DNA from: Perca fluviatilis
Taxonomy: Eukaryota > Chordata > Actinopteri > Perciformes > Percidae
Assembly (NCBI RefSeq): GCF_010015445.1
Contig: NC_053115.1
Location: forward strand, 16,995,005-17,059,004
DNA: 64,000 nucleotides
Direction of reading: 5' to 3'
The position numbers and the translations under genes were made by a program. Below the pieces are notes generated by a model that was not told the origin of the DNA, made no database searches, and was given only the letters and a program-made list of their open reading frames with translations. Below are positions 11,154 to 26,189 of the stretch, piece after piece; within the stretch, counting starts at the first letter, position 1; each line of letters starts with the position of its first letter.

Positions 11154-14100
11154 TTAAGGATCCCCTTTACTGACCAGAGTAATAGGCTGTTTAGTTCCAG
11201 GCCGAACCGTAAAGGTCATACCATACGGATGTTTTGACTGTGTTCCGTTGCTGAAAAGAAGAACGTACATGATTATAAGTTGATACTGTACACAAACACT
11301 GTCTCAAAAAAAGTGTCCTATTTGAGCACTCTTACCTAGTGGGAACTTTTACTTCCTGATATTTTCTGACCAATTTATCCTCAAGCTCCTGCATGTCCAG
11401 TGTTGCTGGTTTGTTAACCACAGGGTAATTCTTGCTCTGTGGTGTGGCTTTGGGGACAACAGGCACCTTAATGTGATCCTCTGACAAGGGGGCGCCCCAG
11501 TCATCAGAACTGGACTCTGCCTCATTCACTGGGGCCATTTTGTTGTCCATTTCCAACATCTTTTTTTGTAAGATGCTCAGGAGTGTGGCCTGACTGGGTG
11601 AAAGATTGGGTGGAAGCTGAGCAGGGGCCGCCTTGGCTTTTGTCTGGACTTGCATCTTTGGCTTGACATCGATGTCAGGAGGTGGGAGTTTTGGAGCTGC
11701 TGGGGGTTTGGGTTTTGGAGGCGGAGGTGGAACATGAGATGGAGGGAGAGGGACCTCAGTTGGTGTTGGTGCCTTTTTCACGGGAGGGTCAGGTGGAGGG
11801 ACGGAAGGAGGGGGCTCCATAATCTCGTCAAAATCATCAAACTCTGGTGGTGGAGGGAGTAATGGCATACTTAAATCCTCATGCTGTATGGGTTGAGACT
11901 TTGAGGGGCTTTGCACTGCATTGTGTCTCTGCTCAGCCAGGTTGGTGGTACCTGCAGCTATCCTACTGAGAGCTGAACTGGTGGATGGCATCTGATCGTT
12001 GACCAGAGCAGGACTGCTGGATTTCACTGGAGTCTGAATTGTTTGCTGATGTACCACAGGACTGACAGGCTTCACACTCTCCTGTACTCTCTCTAGAGAT
12101 GTTAGAGAAGAGGATGAGCTGGACTTTGGGGTGACAATAAATGAATTGGGACTCGAGACACTCTGGTGAATACTTGCACTAGGCTGCTCTTTTGTCTTGC
12201 CACTGTTTTCCCGCGACAGAGGGTGACTCAATCTATGTTTATCTCTTTCTTTAGCTGCCATTAAAAGAGCCAGCGGGGAAGCTGCAGGTCCATCTCGTGG
12301 CCCGTGGGTTTCACTACTCTTCAGGTTGCGTAGTTTACGATCTATTATTGGACTGAATTTGCGACCTTGACTTGGAGATCCTTCAAGTTTGTCCTTGATG
12401 GGCTCTGAATTCACCTGAGAACTGTTAAGTTTCTGAAGCTGTGGTGACGGTAGATGTGGAGTCTGGAGTGGTTTGTCTATTTCTGGTTGTGCTGAAACTA
12501 TCCCTGTTTTAACCTCCTTGTTTGGCTCAGGCAAGAGTGATTGAGAGGGTTGGATAATTTGTAAATTCTCCTTCAGCTCCTGTACATCTTTGAAAACTGG
12601 TTTAGTAGCCACTTTAGGGGTTTTCCCATCCACCGGGACAAGCACCGGGGCAGAGTTAACAGAGGCAGAATCTTCCAGGAGTAACATCTGCTTGGATCTT
12701 GAGTCATGCTCCTCATAACCGCTGAGAATGGAGGTGTTAGGAACACTGTAAAGCTTTGCTGTGTTTTGGGGATTGAAAGTGGACAATGTGGATGTCTGCA
12801 CAGGGGGAGGTGGGGCAGGACTCTCTGGTGGGGAGTCAAAGTTGGAAATAGAGGACAGTCTAATGGGTTTTGTAGGTGGTTTTTTAGGAGTCTTCTGTTG
12901 CCTTTCAGGAGGGGGCTGTGGTGGGGAAAAGGTTTGACGCTCAAGAACTTTGGCAGGCGGTGGACTAGAACTGGGTACTGATGATACAGAGCCAATAGTG
13001 AGAGCAGATGGAGGCTTTGGCGGAGCCATTGGTGGCGGTTTTATGAAGTTTAAGTCTTCCTCCTCCATGAAGTGTGGCAGTGAGGTCGGTTTTGGAGCAG
13101 ACATGGAAGGAGACTGAAGGGTTGCCAAATTTAGACTGTTCAGGTCACCCATGAAGTCTGGTGGAGGAGGAACAAAAGTCCCTGGGGGGGGTGGAGGTGC
13201 CATAGAGGGAGGAGGAGGAACAAATATTTCCCCCTCTAAGAGGTCAGGCACAGATATAACAGATCCATTGGACAAGCGATCTCCACCGACTATAAAAAAA
13301 AAAAAGAAGAGAGAGAAAAGTTTAAGTTGAACACTGTGGAGCAGGAGCACACACTTAAATGTTTCATGCATTTACACACTGTAGATATTCAGAATTATGT
13401 AAGAATTATTAAGTATGTCAATAAATTGGTAAATATACAATAAAAGTCCTGGATTCGTTCTGGATACAATCAGGTGCTTCCATTCTATCATCAACAATTC
13501 ACTAAAAAAGCAGATATCTTAAAAAAAGGAGACAGATTATAAAGAATTAACAACTTTTTTGCTTAAATGAAGCCTGATAAACAGTTTAAAGCCTGATAAA
13601 CAAGTGATTTAGTAATCTTACGACAGATTTAGAATTGCTCACAGCTAAAATTAAATGAATGATATCTACTTCTTTTTATAAATGTAAACACCCCCATTTT
13701 GTAAATATGCGGTTTGGATACATTCTAGAGGGTTATTGAGCAACAGCCTGGGCAAACATTTACCTGCCCTGCATTTTCAACCCTTTATGGAGACATTCTG
13801 ATTGCTGTGATCCATCAACCGAGGCGGAGTTAAGGCACAGCAAATTATCTGGGTCCTTCAGAGTGTAAATAAGGAAATTCTAGTGTTTTCCACGTAAAAC
13901 TTAAAATACATATTTGAGGTAGGTAGACACTCACCTGAATCGTTGGTCTTTGGACCCGTGACAGGGGGGAGGAGGGGGACTTTGGGTGTCGGGACGGCAA
14001 ACCCTTGAAAACTGTCAGATGAGGACTGAGGAAAAAAACATCAAACTGTTGATATTTCAACATCTAAGGCACAAGAAACATAACATGGTTCAAGAGTTTG

Positions 14101-17100
14101 TACCTTCATGGTTGAATGCACATATTGGAAGTCGCTTTGGATAAAAGCGTCAGCTAAATGTAATGTAATGTTATGTAATGTAAAGGAACAGCAGAAAACA
14201 TGACATAAACTCTGCCTCCTGTTCTAGAGAAGCTTTTTTTTTTTTTACTGGCAAGTATTCACTCCTGGAGTGAACAAACCCGTTCTCAACTATTGAGAGC
14301 AGCGCTCAATGTTCCCTGAACACAAATTAGCATGTCCAATAGGTGTTACATTATTGGCATCAATAGAACAAAAGTTGCTGACAAATAATTTAAATGGCTC
14401 TCAGGTCTTGGTGTTATGAGGTACCAACTGTATGGCCTTATTTGCAAATAGTTTAAAGTTAAATTTGTCGAAAAGCAAACCAGTGTATATATAATAACAT
14501 TAAAATTTGACAATTGATAGAAAATAAAATGCATTGTTTTAATAAAACTCACTATTCTGTAACAACAACACTATGTATGAATTTGTTTCTAAATGGTGCA
14601 TTTAGGCTGTTCTTAGGTTTGCTGTGACTAAACACGAGGTGGAGGATTCTAAAGGATCATTTTTGTACACCACACATCCCCATACTTTACTCATGAGGAG
14701 CAGTCTGTGAATCAGAGGATACACCTGTTATTCATCTCATTGTCCTACTGTTAATGTTGGCCTGGCTGTCACTTAGATACCTGTGTGTTTGTACTGTATG
14801 TGCGTGTGTGATTGAGTGTGAGGCAGATTGGCCGTTCTCTTCAGGGCCCGAACGCCACCAAAAATAAACACAGACTGTGTTGACACAATACAAGCCCATG
14901 AGAGTTAACGGGGTATATGCCCTTTGGAAGGGCAACACAAAACATATCTTTTCTGCTGTACCTTTTGACATTATTGTGACTTAGACTTAACGTGGACTCT
15001 TTTGAGTAATCTGCTAATGCAATAATGCAACAAGCTTGCACCACTTTCACTTTCAAAAGTGTATGAATTAAGCTGGTAATGAAATAGGACCTACATGTTG
15101 CTGGTATGCTGCTTTTCAGCGCTTTAAATGCTTGAAATAAATAATTTATAAAATAAATTGGACTTCTGCCTGATATCACGCCTTAAATGACAATCTTGGC
15201 TAATAATCGCAGGGCACTTATTGTTGCTTCTTGGAAAGTATCAACACTGCACTATAGGCCAAGGGTGTGTCAGTAAAGATGGCGTATGATCCAGTTTGAG
15301 ATCATCTGTTTGTTCCCTGCACTATGACTCACTTTCATCTGTCGCAGCAGTCTCTGTCCTGGGTGTGCCACATCCAACACATGCCACAGACACATTCACT
15401 GAACACTCCCAAACACTTGAGTTGTGTGAACCAGAGCAGAGATGAGCTCTTTATTTATATTTGCACCATGACAACATAATGGGTGGCCTGACAGTAATGT
15501 GGACTGCTAATGTAGTGCTATGAGTTACGAATCTTCCCAAACCACTTAAAAATGAAAAACACAGCAGTATATTGGAATATCTAAAAAAAAGTACCAATAC
15601 CACAATGTAAAGATACTTCATCACAAGTAAATGTCTTCTTAAATTCTACTTAAGTAAAAGTAGCCTACAAACAAAAAACAAAGTGCTTATTCTGTGATTG
15701 TTATACTGTACATGAGGGACTCAACTAGACACACTTTCTTTTTCTAAAAGGTTAGGAACCACTGGTTTAATCTTTTACAATGTATTGTATTAGATCATAT
15801 GTTTTTATGTAAAATCTAAATCTGAAAAGTAATAGTAATTTTAACTGTCAGATACATGTAGTGGAGTAAAAAGTACAATACGTCCCAATGAAATGTAGAA
15901 GTATGAAGTAGAAACAATTAAAACTATTCAGGTAACTCACAATTGTAAAAGTACTTCATTTAATGTAATTAGATACTTTCCACCACTGGTGATACATTAT
16001 CAATACAATGGAACCAAATATGGTTCATCACATATCAATGATATACGCCATCTTTCACAGCCATACTCCATATGATTTCAAGAAAAATGTCAGTGTTATC
16101 ACTCCCACATAAAAATATATTATAGTTATCAAGGGAGACAGACACAAACATCTCCAAACTCGACCGGCACCAATGCTCAACTGACAAAATTAAAAATGAT
16201 TGACGAACACTTGGTAACATGTCCCAGCCCTGTGCTTGTTTAAACTGACCCAAATTAAAACGCAGTCAAACACTAAACTGTCCTTCATCAGTTAATTTGC
16301 ATCTGTGCAGCTCTGCAGATATGGAGTACACAATGAAGAAATCTATATCCACGACGTTCCACTTCGGGGATTGCTGCGATGCCGGCAGAAATTACACCGG
16401 ATGTTACCTTCCACTTTCTTTGTGTAGGAATTTTAAACTCCGGTGGATTTATGTGGACTATGGTTAACTCTCCTCAGATCTCTGCATGGTAAATCCAGAC
16501 AGCTAGCTAGACTATCTGTTCAATCTGAGTTTTCTGTTGAACGAATAAAACAACCTTTGAACGTACACATGTTCTACCAAAACAAGTTCCTTCCCGAGGC
16601 TAATTTGGCACCGTCGCTCTGTCCGGCGCCTAGTTCCGCCCATGACGATTGTGATTGGTTTAAAGAAATGCCAATAAACCAGAGCATGTTTTTCTCCCAT
16701 CCCTGAATGCTGTGTGGACTAGCCAGACCCTCCTCCTCCGCAGCGCTGTGGAGGAAGGTCTAGCAATGCGAGACTAACAACAAAGTAATTCTTTAATTGC
16801 AGATAAACGACAGGGTGGAGTCTGCTCAAACGCATATTTTATGTTATGTTATACAATGTCAACGATTGAGTGATACATGTGAATATGTACAGTGTAATGC
16901 ACCATGAAGCTTTATTGAGATACTCACAGTGTGATGGTTGACAGTGGGTCTGGCCCGCACGCTGGCAGTTCCTGACTCGGGGATCGCTGATGATCCCAGC
17001 ACCAGCTCCACCTTGTCTGAGGAAATAAAAAGCCAAAGATTTGTATCCTATTTGTATCCTCTGGCAGTCCGTTGTGAGCAAAGCAAGTTTCAGTTCATGC

Positions 17101-19669
17101 TTTTAGCCATTACATTTCTGCTCAAAGCTCTGTGAATACTTCGGCCAGAAAGAACAAACAATACGGTTGATGTAAGACACAAATGAACATGGGCAGATAT
17201 CTTTTGACTTAAAAGAACAATAAATTCACCATTGCTGACATTATGCAGTATTTATGATTACTTTTCCAGAAAGCTGTTAATTTCTAAAATGTCAAAGCCT
17301 CATGAGAACATTTCACCTTCCGAAACAGCACTGTGTCCAACTGTCTATTGTTCTCCTCTCCGGTGAAGATTAGTACATTCTGGTTATTGTGCAGGTAATG
17401 ACATACTGGATGCACCAAAAGTGGCCTCTTAGTAGTTGTCACTCAACCTAACGATCTACTGTGTGAACCCATGTGCTGTTAAAGGTAGTTTTGTTGTTGA
17501 CAACTAAATACTGTTACAGGCAGCTAAACAGATGACTGTAATCTTTGTTTATAGTTCACCAATGTGTTGAAGTAAAAGCACAGTTAAGGTGGTAACTGAA
17601 GTCAATTACAGCAACACAACTTGTAGCATAAGACACAATAATTAATCATACTGTATTTCCAAATATACATAGTTTATCTGTTGTGACACTTGCCAAATTG
17701 ATTTCAGGATTTGAACATTTCTTATGATAAATTTTGGCTCAATTAATTTGACTTGTATACATTTCTCTCTCTCAAAAGAGAAGGCATCACAGGTCAGCAT
17801 AAACTTTAATGATTTTAAAGTTATTATCTAAGTATTTTATGTTTGTACTGCAAACAGCAAAGCCTGATGATCCTGCAAGTCAAAATGGCAAAAAGATATT
17901 TATATAATTCTTTGTTTTGTAGAAACGGTCTTTATCTTAAATTGAACAAATTTAAACTAACTGATATTATCAGAGGTCACTGGGGTCGGGAGAAAAGTCG
18001 TGCATTCCTTCGTTGCTCATTCCAGTGTCATCTTGTGTTCAGTAAGTAACTGGTGACAGAAACCTGTCACTGAGAGGCATTTAGTCAACACCTTTCATTG
18101 AAGAGTGACCAAAGGGCCGCACATTATAAACAAGGAACACAAAGTGTTTTTCCTTTACTTAATAAGTATAACCATCATGTTGGGCCTGTGATGTTCATGC
18201 ACTTGTTACCAAAAATGCAACTGTGGGATCAACTCAGTACGACTGCAGAAAGAATTGCCTGTGATGATAAACCAGTCTAACCAAATGATGTGTTTCCCTA
18301 TTGTGCACCAGCCTGATTTAAATAGTCAAATATTCTCTCTCGTGTTGCGGTTTTGCATTATTTACCCTTGCTTTTCCTGCTGCTCTCACCAATTAAATCA
18401 CATGCAGCTGGGCGGTTTATCTGTAATCTGATCTCAACATGTGAGAGTAGATATTATCTAGTGTTAATATCGTGGTCAACCTTTTGGTTACTCTTTTCCT
18501 GGTCTAAGAGGCTGCTTTAATTAAAAAATAATAATAATAATGAATACATGGTCATCATTTCACTTTGTTTTTATAGTCTGGCTAAAAAAAACTGAACTTA
18601 AGGTCCACTTACTATTTCTCTAGAGCTTTCAACTGCATATCATGGTCTTTCTCAGCAAATGGGGGTGCTTAATTGTAATAGCATTAATATGCTGTTATGT
18701 TGTTATACTAACATATTTTTTTTTTAATCATTTTTACCTGCTCTTTAATGTTTTAATTTGTTTTTTAATCGTTTTCTAACTTCTCTGTAATGTTTTATGT
18801 AAAGCACTTTGAATTGCCCTGTTGCTGAAATGTGCTATACAAATAAAGCTGCCTTGCCTTGCCTTACTATGTCCTTATAGTACTAATAAATGTGTATTGA
18901 TATTAAGGTATTTAAACAAAAGCATTTTTGATTTCATCTGTGTCATCCAGCCCTACTGTATTGTCATCATATTTCCTTTTTTATTTACAATAATTTCAGG
19001 TTATACCATAATCACCACTAGATATCATTTTGTTGTGTATATGAGATTATAGCTGACTCATATTCACATAAACTACACCCAGACAGGTCAGAACAGCAAA
19101 AATCTGTTAAACAAACACACTGAAAGCAGCTGTTGTAGACATGTTATTACAATTATATTAAAGAGTATTGGATCTTGGAGATATTCAGTTACACCAATGT
19201 TCCCAATTGGCTGGAGTTTCTAGATATTGTTATACACAATCCCTTATTTCTTTAAAGCATTAAGGCAACACTAAATAACATTTAGTGAATACAATTGGTG
19301 GAGGACAGAGGACAGGTCAGTGTGCAAGGTCATCCAGTTTTACCAAGAAGAGACATTTCAAAGCAGAGGTTTCCTCCGCTTGATGGCACCTGCTGCTCCC
19401 TAGAAATATTAGAATGCTGTTTGGATTTCCTTTAGGATCAAACAGTATGAATAAGTCTATGAGAGCTTCATGGCATTAACACTTCTGTCAGTGTCAACAC
19501 AAAGTACAAAGGTCGTGTTGTTCTTCAGTAAAAGTTTAAGTAAATCTCCCTTATAGCCAATGGACCCTGTAAGCAGTGTAGGCTACTCACCCATGTCCTT
19601 GATTTTAATATTTGTGTCGAAAAGAGACTGGTTCTTTCGACCCAGAAAATTCAACGTTCCCCTCTTCAT
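11154..19669 (-). CDS. Proline-rich protein homologous to human C6orf132
   Basis: Function is not established. Five exons join in frame on the minus strand: 19591-19669, 16928-17016, 13935-14025, 11336-13289 (a 1954-base exon) and 11154-11250, giving 769 aa. Three short blocks match what I recall of human C6orf132: IPESGTASVRARP near residue 50, GFAVPTPKVP near residue 70, and the C-terminal PYGMTFTVRPGTKQPITLV. The N-terminus MKRGTLNFLGRK is basic and resembles the family's short leader. The middle is disordered, with FVPPPP and LLPPPPEFDDF runs (EVH1-, SH3- or WW-like ligands) and many Ser-Pro sites. No membrane segment or enzyme domain is seen. A minus-strand AATAAA at 10259-10264 sets a 3'UTR of about 0.9 kb. 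The neighbouring GUCA1A-like gene repeats the human 6p21 order and supports the call. Confidence 0.8.
14125..14190 (+). repeat. Teleost SINE/LINE 3' tail fragment
   Basis: The phrase GTCGCTTTGGATAAAAGCGT followed by CAGCTAAATG and a (TAATG)n run is a familiar 3' tail of fish interspersed retroelements. Only the tail is present. Confidence 0.65.
15570..15990 (-). repeat. Dispersed 'AAGTACTTAAGTA ... CCACCACTGGTG' repeat
   Basis: AAGTA/TACTT-rich sequence ending in TTTCCACCACTGGTG, the terminus also seen in mirror image at 21607. Interpreted as a non-autonomous DNA element common in teleost introns; the other end is not sharply defined here. Confidence 0.55.
16365..16775. repeat. Teleost interspersed repeat ending in GCAATGCGAGACTA
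   Basis: From about TTCCACTTCGGGGATTGC to GGAAGGTCTAGCAATGCGAG. I recognise this phrase as a recurrent percomorph interspersed repeat. It includes open frames on both strands (87 and 62 aa) that are repeat translation, not genes. Class is not certain from sequence alone. Confidence 0.55.
17017..19590. other. First intron of the C6orf132-like gene
   Basis: AT-rich intron with no recognised exon. It contains a LINE-type 3' tail at 18780-18868. The remainder shows no feature I can support. Confidence 0.5.
18780..18868 (+). mobile_element. LINE 3' tail with (TTGCC)n terminus
   Basis: TAAAGCACTTTGAATTGCCC ... GTGCTATACAAATAAAGCTG ending in repeated CCTTG units. This is the typical 3' end of a truncated fish non-LTR retrotransposon. 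Confidence 0.7.
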
Positions 19670-20262
19670 GATTATTGATTGATACGACTGGTCGGTTCGG
19701 GCACAATTATTGACGCATTTTAAATCAATAGGTAAATCCGAGGTAAAGCGCAAGTGAGCTACTTTCGCGACAGGTGTAGCGCCGTGCAGCAGTAGCCTAA
19801 CCTAAACCTGACTCCAGTGATTTAGTGCAGACTTTTCGGGAAAATGGAGCAAACCCCGCCTACTCCCCTTTCTCTGTTCCTCCCTGTTTTAATACACTCC
19901 CAACAGGTGAGGCCTCGGCTCTCCTTTTCATAGACATTCCAGCACAAATCTCACCTGCGCACTGAACGAGCTGCTCTGTGGTGTATGTACTTGGCAAGGC
20001 TGACTGAGAGTGTTTCATTAGACGTATTAGGCCTATTCGGTTAAAAACATACCATCATAAACATGTTTAGAACACAGTTTACCTTTACAGCACCTTAATA
20101 AAAAAGTCAAAGGAGCTTTTATTTTGTAGGGGGGTCACCAATGGGCCAGTGCTTGGGCTTCCAACAGAAAGTGAGATGTTGATGGTAAACAAAATGACTT
20201 CTCTGCCCTCATGACAAATTGAGTAATGAAACAATCATTCCGACCATAAGTAAGTAAACTTT
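19670..20262. promoter_or_regulatory. Upstream region of the C6orf132-like gene
   Basis: Directly 5' of the minus-strand start at 19669; it would hold the 5'UTR and promoter. A GC-richer patch (19740-19870) stands out from AT-rich surroundings. No TATA box was confidently assigned. Confidence 0.35.
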
Positions 20263-20267
20263 ACGAT

Positions 20268-20749
20268 TGTCAGGGTGTCTTGGACTGTTAGTCAGTGTTC
20301 ATTGACTGTTTGTTTCCCCATTCACTGTCACCAGCACTCACTCTCTCTCATTCTCCAGCACACACTCCTCCCACTGATTCATACTCCTCGTCACTCACGC
20401 AGATCAGACTCTCCCAGTTCCCTCAGTCCTAATTACACACACCTGCACCTCATCAAGCCTCATCCTCAGTCCACCACCTGCAACTAATCAGCCACCACCT
20501 ACATAAGCAGCACAACCACACACACTCCTTGTCAAGTCTCGTTTCCACATGACGCTTTGACCACGCACGTTAAGCCTAGTCATTCCAAGTTTGCCTACCC
20601 TGTACTTCGGATCCTGTTGTCTGCTGCTGCTCTGGAACCTGCCTACCCAGCTACCAGATTTCCTGCCTGTTGCTTCCTGCTCGTTGTTGGATCATTATTA
20701 ATAAAGCTCAGCTTCTCTACTGCAGTCTGTCTCCTGGTCGTCCGTGACA
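20268..20749 (+). mobile_element. Solo LTR of a retrotransposon, 482 bp, with 5-bp target duplication
   Basis: The element begins TGTCAGGG and ends GTGACA, the TG...CA ends of an LTR (the outer five bases are inverted repeats). It is flanked on both sides by ACGAT (20263-20267 and 20750-20754), a perfect 5-bp target-site duplication. Inside are a possible TATA-like ACATAAG near 20500 and an AATAAA near 20700, ordered as U3-R-U5 on the plus strand. There is no internal coding region, so this is a solo LTR left by LTR-LTR recombination. The 70- and 84-aa open frames here are translations of the LTR. Confidence 0.85.
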
Positions 20750-20754
20750 ACGAT

Positions 20755-23700
20755 AGGCTACTTTATGGCTATAGCACCTTTCAAAGCCAGAAATTATGGT
20801 TACAGTTATAGTTTGATGATCAAGATTGTAAATACAAAACCAATGATAAGTTTCTAAAATATGATGCATTATTATCATTTAAACTATACAAAAGTATATA
20901 AAGCAAAATAAAATTCACCCCACTTCAACCAGCTACAACATTACCAATGCTTACATGTAATGCATATTTTTACTTTTGAGACTTTAAGACTTTAATTTTT
21001 TTATAGTGTGGTATTGCTTCTATTATTTTACTTTAATGATCTGATCTGAGTACTTCCATCCCATAGGTACACATAAAATACCATGAAATGCAACAACAAA
21101 ATCAGGAAATGGCCAAACATGGATAAATGAAACAAAATAAAAAAGAACAACATAAATCCATAAGAGCATTTGTTATATAAAAAAGAAAATTTGACCGTGG
21201 AACAACATTTGGTCAGAAATGTAGTGTTTGTCAGAAACCTTAACAAATCAGTTAGTGCCATGTTATTTATCCCTCTGGGTGTTTGCTCAGTTATCAGTTA
21301 TTCATTAATCATGGTTGAAACATTACGTTTTTGTTATGACTCCACCTTTTAATCTTTATTATAAATCTGTGGCATCACTCAGATATTAACTCTGTGGCAT
21401 TATTTACCTATGGATGGTGAAGCATGTGGCCTATATAAGCAGGATAACTGTAGATGACGGTAAAAGCTAAAGATGATCAAGATTCCTCTAAAGCTCAGAG
21501 TGTGCTGACCCCTGACAGCAAACCTACACCAACTGTACACTAAACAAAAGAAACAAAGATAAACAAACAAAGATCTTTTTTTCTTCATCAGTTACACAAA
21601 GATAATACCAGTGGTGGACAATAACGTAGTACATTTACTCAAGTATGATGTTTGTATAACCTATTTTTTTTACTTTATAATTAATTTAATTCAATGTTTG
21701 GGTACTTCTATGAAAAAATCATAGATTTTACTTCACATCTTGTATTTTGGAGCTGCAGTTACAAGTTACTTATATAGGCTATGTATACATATATATTGTG
21801 TACTATATCATATATTGGTATATAGTACATTAAACATTATATTTAATAGTCTACCTAAAATTATGTGAAATATTCAGGAAGAAAATATGATGATCTGATG
21901 AAATCAAAAATCCCATGACTTTGGTCTAAATACCTTGAGATCAGTACACTTTTATATGTATATATAAAACTGAACCGCTGATTCTGTTTAAAGATCCTAA
22001 AACAGATAGTAAGTGGACTTTGAGTTAATTTGTTTTGGTCAAACGTTTGATAAGACGACCATGCATCCACTGTTTATCTCGCTCAGCAAAAATGGTTAAA
22101 TAAGAACATTGTATCACTTAAAGAAACAGTCATTAATTATACTTTGCAGTATCACTACTTTTATTTACGTCAAAGATCTGAAAACTTCTTACACCACTGG
22201 TTTGTACGGATCCATGAATCTGGTAACATTTAAATAATTCAATAAGGACAATTTATCTATTTCCTCGATCAGATTGATATAAAATACAGCATGACAAATA
22301 ATCACATTTAAATATCCATATAATGAGTGCAATAATCCGTGTTTAGTGAAGTAAATTTAAGTAGGAGCAGTTTTGGCCCTGAGCTTTTAATTACATAATA
22401 GTGGGTTTTAAAATATTCAAGCCGTCCAGAGAGCCAGTCACTCATACTTTTTTTCCTACAGTCAGTTTTTCTGGCACGTCTGTCAGTCACACCTAAACTT
22501 CCGTTGTGGGGACAAACCAGACCGGTCCATCCAGTTCCTCTGTCCTCAGTGAAAATTCATCGTGCCAACGCAAAGGCCAACTGATGCTGACTGAAATGTG
22601 AAGAATGTGCCGGCACGCTTTATCTACTTCACTGTGGGACATAGCAGTTCTGTGCATCATAAGCTCTTTGGGCCATTCATTTAATTATTCAGGCATTTAT
22701 TCTGTAATGTATTTCCACAATATGCTCATTCAATGAGGAAGGCACAATGGCAGCATTCTTTTTTATGTCCTTTAATTGCTAATAAAGCTACTTTACACAG
22801 TTGTTTAAAATGTTATGTTTTAATGAAACATGGCTGTAAATGGCAGTGTCCTGATGGCAGATGGTGCTAATATACAGCATATTTTCAATTCCTGCTTTCA
22901 TCCCCTTCGTTTGTAATTCTAGTCTAGGCTGACATTATGTATTTACAGATACTTAAGTAAAGGGAAATGAAGACCGAAATAGGAAGACCATAAATACTTT
23001 GCATTCCATTGTGATAAGATATAGATCAGTTGGAAATGAAACTGAAGATTATATTGTCACCAAATATATTTTGTGGAAGAATGTGTTCAGTTACTAAGAT
23101 GACAGCTGCAGTGTGTTTCAACATAACATATCTGTTAGCTGAAGCCTGCTTACATTTTTTTCTATAGTAGAGTAGCTCCAATGAAAACTGTTCACAGTGA
23201 GGTCTGTGTGAGCCTACGTGCTTATCTGATTTATCTGTGAACTGATCTTTTAACTTGCTTTAACAAAATATGTCACTTGCTAGCATGACTGTAGAATATT
23301 GTTTATGAAAAAACTGAATAGAACAAAATATAATCAAGTACACAAATTCCTTAGTATATACTATCCCAGTTACAGAAAACGTTTTCTGCTTAGTAGGCTT
23401 ACTGCTGGCCACTCACAACCAACATAAGTGCTAAGGAGAGACATTTCTTTTACAAACTAATTTAAGGGAGAAAGATTTGGTCATTTGAGGAGTTTTTGGT
23501 TAGGTGAACACATTATAATAATATAAGGCCATGTATGTTGCAGAGTTCATTAAGCACAATAATGCTTACATGAGCAGTAATTATTGATGTTTCATTTATA
23601 AAAGTCAGTCAGAAATCTTTGTTTTTGGGTAGCTGATGCTTACACAAGCATTTTTTTTACAATACAGGTCTCTTTCATTAGTTAAGTCTTTGCTGGCAAG

Positions 23701-23756
23701 CAAAGTAGTTTACAACTTCTGAGCCTTTCACTCAGACACACAGAGAGATGATTGGC

Positions 23757-23758
<2 letters not shown>
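20755..23758. other. Intergenic region upstream of the guca1-like gene
   Basis: AT-rich and without a recognised gene. It carries the MITE-like element at 21607-22201 and, at 23280-23380, a stretch that reappears near 26665 and 28070. The promoter of the photoreceptor gene that follows should lie at the right-hand end, but no element was confidently identified. Confidence 0.5.
21607..22201. mobile_element. MITE-like element with ACCAGTGGTG terminal inverted repeats
   Basis: Starts ACCAGTGGTG (21607-21616) and ends CACCACTGGT (22192-22201), perfect 10-bp inverted termini, followed inward by TACATTTACTCAAGTA. The same terminus occurs near 15980. No open frame; no clear target duplication. Confidence 0.6.

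Positions 23759-23826
<68 letters not shown>
23759..23826. repeat. (AC)n microsatellite upstream of the guca1-like gene
   Basis: Pure AC run about 120 bases before the start codon, in the likely promoter or 5'UTR. Confidence 0.97.
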
Positions 23827-23828
<2 letters not shown>

Positions 23829-23945
23829 AATCCTGCTGCTTGTTTTTAGTCTGCATACTGGCCATGTCTGGATGCTCCGTAGATGCTGTACATTCTGGTT
23901 AGAGTTTTTATAGGATTTTGTATATCTTTATTTTGAAAAACAGAC

Positions 23946-25715
<1,770 letters not shown>

Positions 25716-26189
25716 AATCTCTCCAACTTTATGGACCCTGAAATATACATTTACCGTGCCACCGCTGAAGATGTGGGTTCAGGATAACCCACAAATCATC
25801 AGGACAAATGGATGGATTGGATTTACCCAGATGATCTTTGTTTATGTACCCATATGTACCTCTGATGTTTACTGTCTTTTCCCCCCATGTGTCGATGACC
25901 CCCTCGCTGGGTGGTTGGGTTCATGTCAATGTCTGCAGTAACAAAGGAGTAACACATTCAGTGTTGACTGAGGGACGGCCACAACTACCTCACTCCAAGG
26001 CCCTGGGAATTGCCTTATACCACGTCTGTGGCCCCCATTTCACCTGTGAGACAATGACAGCACATTGACATTAAAGACCACAACTCAGTGGAACAATTAA
26101 TATCTGACAATAACGCAGGTGAACATCCACATACAAACAATCACTCTTTATGATTTATGGTTCATGGATTATTTATTTTTTGCAGGAGC

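Larger units (their letters stand above)
14026..16927. other. Intron of the C6orf132-like gene, rich in interspersed repeats
   Basis: No exon was recognised. It holds the SINE/LINE-type tail at 14125-14190, a copy of the 'aagtacttaagtaaaagta ... ccaccactggtg' teleost repeat at about 15570-15990, and the repeat at 16365-16775. Small open frames are not supported. Confidence 0.55.

Noticed and set aside
12573..12995. 140-aa minus-strand frame inside the C6orf132-like large exon, and plus-strand frames at 11650-11862 and 12706-12981
   Set aside because: Shadows of the 679-aa proline-rich exon in other frames; long because of its Pro/Ser codon bias.
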